From contig DPQS01000037.1 of the NCBI GenBank assembly GCA_003537755.1, positions 1 to 18,338 of the forward strand: a stretch of DNA of 18,338 bases, given 5' to 3'. The DNA comes from Clostridiales bacterium (GTDB lineage Bacteria > Bacillota > Clostridia > Christensenellales > CAG-314). The notes beneath the pieces were generated by a model. That model was not told the origin of the DNA. It worked only from the letters and a program-made list of their open reading frames with translations, and searched no databases. Shown in pieces: positions 1 through 7,439 of this stretch. Made by a program: the position numbers and the translations under genes. The stretch's first letter is position 1. Each line of letters starts with the position of its first letter.

Positions 1-948
1 AAAACAACAAGGCTCTCAAACCGGACTGATACCGTCAACCAGAATGCGGTGGTTTAAGAGAATTACAAAACAACAAGGCTCTCAAACGCTGTTGGCGAAA
101 AGAACGGTTATGCTCTTGGTTTAAGAGAATTACAAAACAACAAGGCTCTCAAACCGAAAGGAATTAAAAGCGAATTGGGACGTTGTTTAAGAGAATTACA
201 AAACAACAAGGCTCTCAAACGGTATCTATTTTTAGAAGACATTAACGACAGTTTAAGAGAATTACAAAACAACAAGGCTCTCAAACGGACAAACTGTGCG
301 ACGCGCTGAGTGCGGCGTTTAAGAGAATTACAAAACAACAAGGCTCTCAAACCGGCGTGTAGTTTTCCGATGGACAAACGCCAAGTTTAAGAGAATTACA
401 AAACAACAAGGCTCTCAAACCGTACACTTAACGAACGTAAAGACAATTTTGTTTAAGAGAATTACAAAACAACAAGGCTCTCAAACCAGTACGGCGAAGC
501 GACAGCCGCAAAGATGGTTTAAGAGAATTACAAAACAACAAGGCTCTCAAACGTACTGGGACGGTTGCGACGAGCTGGTAGCGTTTAAGAGAATTACAAA
601 ACAACAAGGCTCTCAAACCGGGGCTGTTTAAGTTTCCGGCGGGGAAGCGTTTAAGAGAATTACAAAACAACAAGGCTCTCAAACGGTTACGAAATCGTTG
701 AAATTGAAGAGGAAGTTTAAGAGAATTACAAAACAACAAGGCTCTCAAACATCAACGCCTATGAACGTGCTAACAGTATCGTTTAAGAGAATTACAAAAC
801 AACAAGGCTCTCAAACCGGGGCTGTTTACATTTCAGGCGGACAAGCGTTTAAGAGAATTACAAAACAACAAGGCTCTCAAACATTAACGCATATGAACGT
901 GCTAACAGTATCGTTTAAGAGAATTACAAAACAACAAGGCTCTCAAAC
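1..948 (-). CRISPR. Type II-A CRISPR array, 14 full repeats, open at left edge
   Basis: A 36-bp direct repeat occurs 14 times in full, starting at 52, 119, 185, 251, 317, 385, 451, 517, 583, 649, 715, 781, 847 and 913. A 21-nt partial copy at 1-21 shows that the array continues beyond the window. In the transcribed (minus) direction the repeat begins GTTTGAGAGCCTTGTTG and ends TAATTCTCTTAAAC. All copies appear identical. Spacers are 30 nt except 88-118 (31 nt) and 353-384 (32 nt). The minus orientation follows from three facts: the tracrRNA anti-repeat is complementary to the minus-strand repeat, the leader-end motif ATTTGAG lies at 949-955, and the cas genes run the same way. The newest spacer is therefore 883-912. 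The array guides Cas9 through crRNAs matured with tracrRNA. Short open frames inside the array are repeat artefacts. Confidence 0.98.
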
Positions 949-1163
949 CTCAAATGCGAGGATAAAAACTCGTATCGGCATACGGTTGTTTTGTTTATGC
1001 TATGATTTTACCACAAAAATTTGCGGAAGTAAATGCTTTTTCGTTTTTTTTGCAGTGTTGATTTTTACAACATGGTCGATTTTGCCACCACTAATGATTT
1101 ATGCGTGCATGCAGCAAATAAAAACGCATATCGTTCCGACCTATTTTCGGCAAATAAGCACCG
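949..1163 (-). promoter_or_regulatory. CRISPR leader with array promoter and leader anchor
   Basis: This 215-bp gene-free AT-rich stretch lies between csn2 and the first repeat. The seven bases touching the repeat read ATTTGAG on the minus strand (949-955), which is the known anchor for Cas1-Cas2 spacer integration in type II-A systems. A promoter is visible on the minus strand: TTTACT at 1028-1033, a 17-bp spacer, then TAAAAT at 1005-1010 preceded by TGTGG. Transcription would start near 998, about 50 nt before the first repeat. No intrinsic terminator is visible after csn2, so read-through from the cas operon into the array is possible. Confidence 0.8.
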
Positions 1164-1862
1164 CTACTCAGCTTCTTCGCCGAAATTTTCCGTCAACTCG
1201 CACAAGTCGTCGGTAATAATTACGGCGCGTTCTTCCGATAGCAACGGACGGCGTTTACTGCTTTCGATAAGCAGTAACGACACTTTCATAAGTCTGCAAT
1301 GATTGTACAATTGACACAAATCTTCGTCGTCAAGCACGTCTTTAAGACCGACAAAAACATAGCAAAATGCACCTTTAAGTTCTGTAAGCATGTTGATGTA
1401 GCAGACAATTTTTTCAAGCAGGCTTCCGAAAGTTGCCGCGGGTTTTACACCGCAACACTTAAACAAATCGTCTATGGCAAGTTCGCCGAAGTCCGTCGCG
1501 AAATCCAGCGTAGCACACAATTCCTGCAAAAACTTTGCCAGTTCGGAATTTATCCGATTAAACTCGACGATAAATGTGCCGTCAAGGTAGTTTCGGCGCA
1601 GTGTTTTGTACATCAGATTGACAATCTTTTTGTCGGCAAGTTCAAATGAAAAGTTGTTGAGCAACAGTTCGCCCACCTTGTCGCCTCTGATGTTTGTCAG
1701 CTCGTCCCAGAAAGAAAATTGCGAAACTCCGCCGTCAAACTCGTCCACCATGTCCGTCACAAAATTGTAGTACACGTGCGGATTTTCGCAGATAAGCAAC
1801 GTCGGATGCAGTTCGTCAAAGTAAATTTTCGTTTCGATGTTTGGGTGGGATAGCCTTATCAT
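1164..1862 (-). CDS. csn2: CRISPR-associated protein Csn2, type II-A
   Basis: This 232-residue protein is last in the cas9-cas1-cas2 run and next to the leader, the standard place of csn2 in type II-A loci. Csn2 forms a ring-shaped tetramer that slides on double-stranded DNA ends and works with Cas1, Cas2 and Cas9 in capturing new spacers. The length fits the short Csn2 form (S. pyogenes about 220 residues). The C-terminal stretch around residues 190-222, with SLLLIESSKRRPLL followed by a DDLCEL motif, resembles the family's conserved end. Its ATG overlaps the end of cas2 by 4 bases, indicating translational coupling. The assignment rests on position, length and C-terminal resemblance. Csn2 sequences diverge strongly, so the family call is firm but the subfamily is not. 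Confidence 0.9.
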   Translation of the reverse strand: MIRLSHPNIETKIYFDELHPTLLICENPHVYYNFVTDMVDEFDGGVSQFSFWDELTNIRGDKVGELLLNNFSFELADKKIVNLMYKTLRRNYLDGTFIVEFNRINSELAKFLQELCATLDFATDFGELAIDDLFKCCGVKPAATFGSLLEKIVCYINMLTELKGAFCYVFVGLKDVLDDEDLCQLYNHCRLMKVSLLLIESSKRRPLLSEERAVIITDDLCELTENFGEEAE

Positions 1863-2179
1863 ATCTCAATCAACCTGTCCATACTTTCCACCACCGTGCT
1901 TTGCTTGTCGCCAAGCATGTACTCGATACGGCTGAATTGGTTTTCCGTCACTTCCAGCATTTCAACAAGTCCTTCGGGCGGCAGATTCTGACGGACTTTT
2001 TCGCGCACAGCCCGGCTTGTTACGCCGTTAAGCACCAATTTAGAATAGACGGATTTCTGCATCATAATAAAGCCGTTTTTTATCAGGTATCTTCTGAAAA
2101 CGGCGTAGTCGTGTCTGTTCTTTTGCGTTTCGATTGGCAAATCGAAAAATACAATCAATCTCATAAATCTATTGTTCAT
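1859..2179 (-). CDS. cas2: CRISPR-associated endonuclease Cas2
   Basis: This 106-residue protein has the Cas2 N-terminal beta strand MRLIVFFDLP, with the conserved Asp at residue 13, and the following IMMQKSVYSKLVLN segment that matches the type II-A Cas2 pattern. Cas2 dimers form the core of the Cas1-Cas2 integrase and set spacer length. The start at 2179 is preferred over Met6 because S. pyogenes Cas2 has the same five-residue extension before its MR-I---FD motif. It overlaps the end of cas1 by 11 bases and csn2 by 4, so the three adaptation genes are probably translationally coupled. Confidence 0.96.
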   Translation of the reverse strand: MNNRFMRLIVFFDLPIETQKNRHDYAVFRRYLIKNGFIMMQKSVYSKLVLNGVTSRAVREKVRQNLPPEGLVEMLEVTENQFSRIEYMLGDKQSTVVESMDRLIEI

Positions 2180-3053
2180 TTGTAACGGCTATCCTTTCGG
2201 GAAAGCAAATAAGCATTTCGTCACGCTGTTCCAATGCGGCAATTACGCTGCGGACATATTGCCTTACGGCAAGGTCCAGCGTTGTGTTTTTGCCGTCGAT
2301 TACCGTTGGCAGATTGAGCACGTTTGCCATTTTTCTTTTAAAGTCTTTGTCACCTGCTTCCAGCGAAATTGCAATTTCGTCCACTATCGGACGAAACGGC
2401 TCCATCATGTCGCACGACAGGTTGAATTGGTTAAATTCATTGTCGTGCCACATTCCAAGTTGCGTAAGGTAGCCGCACGCCACTATTTCGCGATTGAACG
2501 CCGACAACAACACGGCATAGCCGTAGTTAATACAACCGTTTACAAAGCCGCCGCTTCGGCGCGTGGTGTTTTCTTCAAGAATACAGTTGAAGTACACCTT
2601 TGCGGCATGTCCTTCGCGATTGGTAACGTCACCCTCGGCAACGTCGGCGGCGTAACGTTGCAACATATCGTGTTCTTCGGCAAAGCCGCTTTTTTGAAGC
2701 AACTTTGCCTGACTTGTGATTTTCAGTTTTACGATTTGTTGCCATACCTTCTTTTTGATGTCGCCGTCCCACTGCAATTGCTGTTTGTAACGCTTGGACG
2801 TATTGTGCGCACCGTAGTACGGGACAAGTTCCGACTGAGGACTATTTTTGTCGTCGCAAAAGATAACCTTGACGTTGTTTTTGACAAGTTCGCACAACAG
2901 CGCCGCAGTAAGAGACACTGCGGTGCTTTGTACAATTAAGGTATTTATTTCGCCGAGATGTATCTTCCGTTCCGTTTCGCCGCGCAACACAAGGTAGTTG
3001 AGCCGACATTCCAATTTGCAACGGGAACTGACTATTACCGTACGGAAACCCAT
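2169..3053 (-). CDS. cas1: CRISPR-associated integrase Cas1
   Basis: At 294 residues this is the usual size of a type II-A Cas1. Cas1 is the metal-dependent integrase that inserts prespacers at the leader-repeat junction. The expected active-site residues are present: Glu147 (NREGHAAKVYF), His203 (LGMWHDNEFNQFNL) and Glu218 (DMMEPFRPIVD), each two positions below my recollection of the S. pyogenes numbering. The ATG follows the cas9 stop codon after a single base, and the end overlaps cas2 by 11 bases, so it is part of one operon. Nothing suggests truncation. Confidence 0.98.
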   Translation of the reverse strand: MGFRTVIVSSRCKLECRLNYLVLRGETERKIHLGEINTLIVQSTAVSLTAALLCELVKNNVKVIFCDDKNSPQSELVPYYGAHNTSKRYKQQLQWDGDIKKKVWQQIVKLKITSQAKLLQKSGFAEEHDMLQRYAADVAEGDVTNREGHAAKVYFNCILEENTTRRSGGFVNGCINYGYAVLLSAFNREIVACGYLTQLGMWHDNEFNQFNLSCDMMEPFRPIVDEIAISLEAGDKDFKRKMANVLNLPTVIDGKNTTLDLAVRQYVRSVIAALEQRDEMLICFPERIAVTNEQ

Positions 3054-3054
3054 G

Positions 3055-6000
3055 TTAAACCCTCTTTACCTGTACGGTAAGACCGCACGGTGATTGACTG
3101 ATAATACGGAAGTCAACGTCGGTGATATTTTTACTGAAACGTAATATACCCGCACATTTACTTTCACCAATCAAAGACAAATCCGCAGTATCGGCATTAT
3201 TCTTGAAAAACTTCAAAACTTCCAACAAAACGATTGCTTGTTCCAATGTAGACAAATCGACGAACTTCTCGCGACTTTCTGTCAATACATTTCTGAAAGA
3301 CGTGTATGCACCAAACCCTTGAAATCGTTTGCATTCAAGTTTCAGAATCAATTCGTCATACAATTTGACGTTCGACTCTTTATCGACAACCAACTTAATA
3401 TCCCCCATCCGATTGGTTTTAACAATATAACAATCGCTATTTTTGTTGAATGTGGGTTGTTTCGCCATTTCAACGATTTTCAACAATTGGTTTACATAGT
3501 CATCGATTTTGTTGTCAACAAACAATTCGGTAGCGTTATGTACCAGTATTCTGACATCACCAACGCCAGCCAAATACACCCGACTTCCGTTGTACGACAC
3601 AAGTTGTTTTATCTTTATTTTAGGAACAATCAATTTAACATCAACAAGTCCGTTTTCCTCAAAATATTTCACAACTCTGTCCGGGTCGTTTCTGCTTTGG
3701 TAATCCACCATGACGGGCACCGCTTCGATTGTCTTGATACGTCCCTTTTTACCTTGTGATTCCACAATGGCGAAGTATGCCGTACTTTGTGTCATGTAAC
3801 CGCCGTAGCGTTCCATGTTTGCAAGAGGTCCCTTTCCCTTACGTGGTGCGGTTATGTTCTCATTGCCGTAATAAACTGTTTGTTTGTAAAACGCGCCTTT
3901 GTTGCAATACGCATATCTTGTCACGCACATTGAACTGCTGTTGTACACGCCTTTTACGGTTCTGATACTGTTTTCGTTCCATGCGCCGGGCACATCGCGC
4001 GTAAACATCTTTTTAAGATTGTACGTTTTCCACTTTTCTCCGTCCTTTACGTATGTTTCGATACGCACGCCGAACACAGTGCTGTACACGTTACCCACCA
4101 CTACGTTGAGATAGGCGTCGCGCGCATGGTGAAGGTCGTTGGTTTCGCGACACTTGTACAAATCGAATTTCGACTTGAAGTCTGCCACGTTGACCGCCTT
4201 GCTGTAAACCAACGTCGCACCGGGGTACTTGCGTTTAAGCAGTTCTATTACAGCCTTGGACGTCTGGTCGGTAATGACTTTTTGTCTGTTGATAAAGTCG
4301 TTGTAATCGTCGTCGGTAAGCGGCGCGGTACGCATAAGTCTGTCGTAAGTTCCGGAAGAAATCAGGTCTTTTGCGCGAAGCATTTTCCACCACCCCTGCT
4401 GATTGGTAAAGCCGAGCGGCAACGGGTATGCGTCGGACTTTTCGGCATTTTTACTGCGCAAAACAAGCACCTTGTTGTCCAGACTGTCGTCCTTGATGTA
4501 CGACCGCGGCAAAATGTGGTCGACGTCGTACAGTTTGCTGTCGTTGATGTGATCAAGGTCAATTGGTTCGCCACTGTACATACATCTGCCAAGTTGACGG
4601 AAGTACAGGTACAAGCGTTCCTGCCGCAGACGCATGTCGCTAATCTTGTCCGAATTGAGTTCGCCGGTAAGTTCGTCAATGTTTTCGACGTCCTTCGGGT
4701 TTATATTTTTGTACTTTTCAAGCAGTTGTTTTTTGCGCGAATGAGTGCGCCCCTTGTCGCCCTTTACGCCTTCCTCGCGGCTGACTTCCACAAAAACCTT
4801 GTCGGGTTCTTTGCCAAGCGCAGCCACGTACTCGTCCACCATTTGCAAACTTTGCCATATGCCTCTGCGGACGGCAGGCGAAACGTACAACTTCTGCACT
4901 TCTCTGTAATCAACTTTGTCGTTGTCGTCCTCGTTTTCGGCGGCAATTACTTCTTCAAGATTATACCGCTTGTCAAACATCAGCTCGTTAAAGTTTTCGT
5001 TTGTGTTCCACAGTAAGTCTGTCACCGTGCACAACTCGCCGGTTTGTTTGTCTACAACGTCAAGTTCCGTCAGCAACCTGCCCGACAGTTTACCGAAATC
5101 GTTGAACACAAGTCCCTTGAGTTGCTTGACGTATGGCGCGACGGCAGGATTGTCGCCGTAGTTTTTGACGATAAGGTCCTCGACAAGCCTTTTGTCAGTG
5201 TTAAGCGTGTGCCACAGAATGATGTTTTCGCACACGTTGCCGCCGCTTGCAAGGTCGTAATCGACAAAGTCGCCCAGTATTCGTTTAAGTTGTATGTACG
5301 ACGACATGGAAGCCTTGATGTCGCCGCCATCTTTGCCGCTTAGCACAACCGAGTCTCCGGGCGCGACTGCGCCTTCGCGCACTATCAACGAGGCAATCAT
5401 TTTGTCCGATACGCGCGGCTTTACCAAAAACAATTCGGCAAATATTTTTTGCTTGAGCGGCACCGAAATGGCGCAATCGTTTACTTTTAGTTTGTTAATC
5501 TGATTGAGCGTGTTAAACTTCTGGTAGGCAATCGAGCACTTTGGCAATACGTCAACGCCATGCAGATAGGTGCATTTGTTTGTCATGCGGCGCATAAACT
5601 CTTCGTTGCTGGCGGCTTCGTCGACAACATCACGGAAGTTCCACGGCGTAATTTTTTCGTCGGATTTGCGCACAGCCCACGAATTACTGCCGACAAGCGG
5701 ACCGACGTAATACGGTATACGGAAAAGGAACAGCGGCAAAATTTTGCTTGCCATTTGCGCCGTTTCGGGAAATGCCCGCACCATTTGCGCAACGATTTTT
5801 ACAAGTTCATCCTCGTTTACCTGGTGCGGCACAAGTCCGTTGTCGGAATGCAAAATTTTAGGCAAAAACGTTTTTGCTTCGATTTCCGCCATTATCTCGT
5901 CGTACGTTTCGTCGTGCGCAAAATTGCCGTCCATGAGAAACTTTTTGACATACGCGATAAAACTGTCGTAGTCGCATGTCTTGACGCGCTTGCGCGATTT

Positions 6001-7098
6001 TCCGTAGCCGACATGCCCTACGTAGTTGACGTAATTTGCCTTTTGCGTAACGTCGCTGAACATTTCCCGACACTTTTTGCCACCATCGGTGTCATAGTTT
6101 TTCTTGATAAAACCCTTAAGTTTCTTCAGGTCGCTTTTGTGCTTGTCGTACACGGCAATCATGGCGGACGAGATGTTGGGCTGTCCGTTGAACAGCCGTT
6201 CGAAGGTAACAAAATTGTAGATTTCGCGCATTGCTTTGAGCAGGGCAAAATCGTCGCCGTATGTCGACTGCATTGCCTCGAATGCATCCTCATTTACATC
6301 CCTGAAGGCAAACGATTTTTCTTCGGAATACGCATCGCCGAGCAACTTTTCGGGCGAAAACTTTGCGCCGCAAAAGCCGTTGATAATTTCAGTCCGGATT
6401 TTGCCACAATCGTCGTTTTGTACCGAAAACAGTTGTTTAATACTCTTTACTGTGTCCTTAAGTTTGCCTTTACTGCGCAAAAGCATATCCTTTGCTTCTT
6501 CTGCTTTTTCGATGTCGAAATGCGGCGTATTCTCGGCAAAAGTGTTTTCGCATACAGTGTTCAGTGCATCAAACAGTTTGTGCACGTCGCGCACTTCACT
6601 GACGTTACCGTCGTACAGAAAGTGTCCGCGGTACTTGATTATGTGGTGAAGCGCAAGGTAGTACAGCCTGATGTCGCCTGCCGGTGACTGCTGCAAAGCA
6701 AAACGCAAATGGTAAATTGTCGGGTACTTTTCGTGAAAATTCCTGTCGGTAAAACCGCTGTCGGCAAACAGGTTGTTGACGTCGCCGTCCAGTTCGCCTG
6801 CCTTGTCGTCGGCAAAAAACTGACTGTTGTTGAGCCGCAGGAAAAACAGATTATCTTGCATGAACGGTGCGAAAAGCCCCTGTAACTGATTTATGCGATA
6901 CCTGCGGCGTTGCAGTCTGCGCCGAGCCGTGCGTGCGGTGCGACGATCTGCGGCAGTTTGAGCCTCATCGAAAAGTCTTACCGCCCAGCAATCTTTACCC
7001 TTGACGCGCAGCAAATTGTAATTTTCGTCCGTACAGGCAATGCCGACAGAGTTGGTACCGATGTCCAGTCCCAAATAAAATTTTTGTTCTTTTTCCAT
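3055..7098 (-). CDS. cas9: Cas9 RNA-guided DNA endonuclease, type II-A
   Basis: This 1347-residue protein is close to SpCas9 in length. It cuts double-stranded DNA matched by the crRNA-tracrRNA guide. Domains in order: RuvC-I with Asp12 (YLGLDIGTNSVG); arginine-rich bridge helix about 51-68; REC lobe about 70-730; RuvC-II with Glu771 (DKVFVEVSREEG); HNH with His861 (YDVDHILPRSY), Asn875 and Asn884; RuvC-III with His991 and Asp994 (HHARDAYLN); PAM-interacting C-terminus from about 1100. All nuclease residues are present, so it is predicted active. The end aligns without gaps to SpCas9 around ISQSPCGL, placing Arg1320 at SpCas9 Arg1335 and Ile1318 at Arg1333. A GGGGG-containing ribosome binding site lies about 12 nt before the ATG. 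The last 180-200 codons are AT-rich (about 37% GC by hand count) against 50-55% elsewhere, hinting at a swapped C-terminal domain. Confidence 0.99.
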   Translation of the reverse strand: MEKEQKFYLGLDIGTNSVGIACTDENYNLLRVKGKDCWAVRLFDEAQTAADRRTARTARRRLQRRRYRINQLQGLFAPFMQDNLFFLRLNNSQFFADDKAGELDGDVNNLFADSGFTDRNFHEKYPTIYHLRFALQQSPAGDIRLYYLALHHIIKYRGHFLYDGNVSEVRDVHKLFDALNTVCENTFAENTPHFDIEKAEEAKDMLLRSKGKLKDTVKSIKQLFSVQNDDCGKIRTEIINGFCGAKFSPEKLLGDAYSEEKSFAFRDVNEDAFEAMQSTYGDDFALLKAMREIYNFVTFERLFNGQPNISSAMIAVYDKHKSDLKKLKGFIKKNYDTDGGKKCREMFSDVTQKANYVNYVGHVGYGKSRKRVKTCDYDSFIAYVKKFLMDGNFAHDETYDEIMAEIEAKTFLPKILHSDNGLVPHQVNEDELVKIVAQMVRAFPETAQMASKILPLFLFRIPYYVGPLVGSNSWAVRKSDEKITPWNFRDVVDEAASNEEFMRRMTNKCTYLHGVDVLPKCSIAYQKFNTLNQINKLKVNDCAISVPLKQKIFAELFLVKPRVSDKMIASLIVREGAVAPGDSVVLSGKDGGDIKASMSSYIQLKRILGDFVDYDLASGGNVCENIILWHTLNTDKRLVEDLIVKNYGDNPAVAPYVKQLKGLVFNDFGKLSGRLLTELDVVDKQTGELCTVTDLLWNTNENFNELMFDKRYNLEEVIAAENEDDNDKVDYREVQKLYVSPAVRRGIWQSLQMVDEYVAALGKEPDKVFVEVSREEGVKGDKGRTHSRKKQLLEKYKNINPKDVENIDELTGELNSDKISDMRLRQERLYLYFRQLGRCMYSGEPIDLDHINDSKLYDVDHILPRSYIKDDSLDNKVLVLRSKNAEKSDAYPLPLGFTNQQGWWKMLRAKDLISSGTYDRLMRTAPLTDDDYNDFINRQKVITDQTSKAVIELLKRKYPGATLVYSKAVNVADFKSKFDLYKCRETNDLHHARDAYLNVVVGNVYSTVFGVRIETYVKDGEKWKTYNLKKMFTRDVPGAWNENSIRTVKGVYNSSSMCVTRYAYCNKGAFYKQTVYYGNENITAPRKGKGPLANMERYGGYMTQSTAYFAIVESQGKKGRIKTIEAVPVMVDYQSRNDPDRVVKYFEENGLVDVKLIVPKIKIKQLVSYNGSRVYLAGVGDVRILVHNATELFVDNKIDDYVNQLLKIVEMAKQPTFNKNSDCYIVKTNRMGDIKLVVDKESNVKLYDELILKLECKRFQGFGAYTSFRNVLTESREKFVDLSTLEQAIVLLEVLKFFKNNADTADLSLIGESKCAGILRFSKNITDVDFRIISQSPCGLTVQVKRV

Positions 7099-7115
7099 TT
7101 TTTTTCAAATCCCCC

Positions 7116-7144
7116 TTGACAAAGAATTAAAATCGGGTTACAAT
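7116..7144 (+). promoter_or_regulatory. tracrRNA promoter
   Basis: A perfect -35 box TTGACA (7116-7121), a 17-bp spacer and a TACAAT -10 box (7139-7144) lie on the plus strand. The expected start, six or seven bases downstream, falls on about 7151, the first base of the anti-repeat. The promoter lies only 18 bp from the cas9 start codon and points away from cas9. Confidence 0.88.
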
Positions 7145-7150
7145 AAAGCT

Positions 7151-7246
7151 ACAAAACAACAAGGCTATACGTTCAAATAAAGACTTGTTCTAATCACTTG
7201 TCGCAGTGGCGACGCATTTTACTCTTCCTTGTGGGAAGAGTTTTTT
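7151..7246 (+). ncRNA. tracrRNA
   Basis: A short RNA of about 96 nt is encoded upstream of cas9 on the opposite strand. Bases 7151-7165 (ACAAAACAACAAGGC) are perfectly complementary to the minus-strand CRISPR repeat and form a 15-bp upper stem. Bases 7166-7172 form a 7-nt bulge facing GA in the crRNA. Bases 7173-7178 (UCAAAU) form a 6-bp lower stem with GUUUGA at the repeat start. This bulged duplex is the layout known for type II-A guides. Further hairpins follow: GUCGC-AGUG-GCGAC at 7200-7213 and the terminator. The RNA pairs with pre-crRNA, directs its maturation and is held by Cas9. Boundaries are inferred from promoter and terminator, not mapped. Confidence 0.93.
7221..7246 (+). terminator. 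tracrRNA intrinsic terminator
   Basis: A perfect 8-bp stem, ACTCTTCC (7221-7228) with GGAAGAGT (7234-7241), has a 5-nt loop and is followed by a run of six T (7241-7246, the first T lying in the stem). The hairpin has no T-run on the minus strand, so it should not stop the cas operon transcript crossing it. Confidence 0.92.
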
Positions 7247-7323
7247 GTTTTTGTAGCATGAAACGACCGGAGTGTAATTGAAAGTATAATGACGAATGCC
7301 ACTTCCGCTTAAATTATAAATTC

Positions 7324-7352
7324 ATTATATCAGTCCGAATACATGAAGTCAA
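7324..7352 (-). promoter_or_regulatory. Probable promoter of the cas9-cas1-cas2-csn2 operon
   Basis: On the minus strand TTGACT (7347-7352) and a perfect TATAAT (7324-7329) are separated by 17 bp. Transcription would start near 7317 and reach cas9 after a leader of about 220 nt. No better minus-strand promoter is seen between here and cas9; the only nearer candidate (TTGTAG-17-TTTAAT, within the tracrRNA promoter region) is weak. The leader would be antisense to the entire tracrRNA. The rest of the gene-free stretch 7247-7386 shows no other recognisable element. Confidence 0.75.
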
Positions 7353-7386
7353 TACTCGTTTTTTTTGACAAATCATTTGACACGAC

Positions 7387-7419
7387 AAAAAAACGTCCGA
7401 AGCACACTGCTTCGGACGT
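7387..7419 (-). terminator. guaA intrinsic terminator, probably bidirectional
   Basis: A perfect 12-bp stem ACGTCCGAAGCA (7393-7404) with TGCTTCGGACGT (7408-7419) has a 3-nt loop. On the minus strand it is followed by seven T (7387-7393), and on the plus strand by seven T just after 7421. It ends the guaA transcript about 20 bp after its stop codon and insulates the CRISPR locus from the purine genes. Confidence 0.93.
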
Positions 7420-7439
7420 CATTTTTTTCATTACAAAAA

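Noticed and set aside
108..748. Open frames inside the CRISPR array with repeated RALLFCNSLK or FKRITKQQGSQT peptides
   Set aside because: The repeated peptides are translations of the 36-bp repeat. The 66-bp period is a multiple of three, so frames stay open.
7285..7290. Plus-strand TATAAT downstream of the tracrRNA
   Set aside because: It has no -35 at a suitable distance, and no plus-strand gene follows before guaA.
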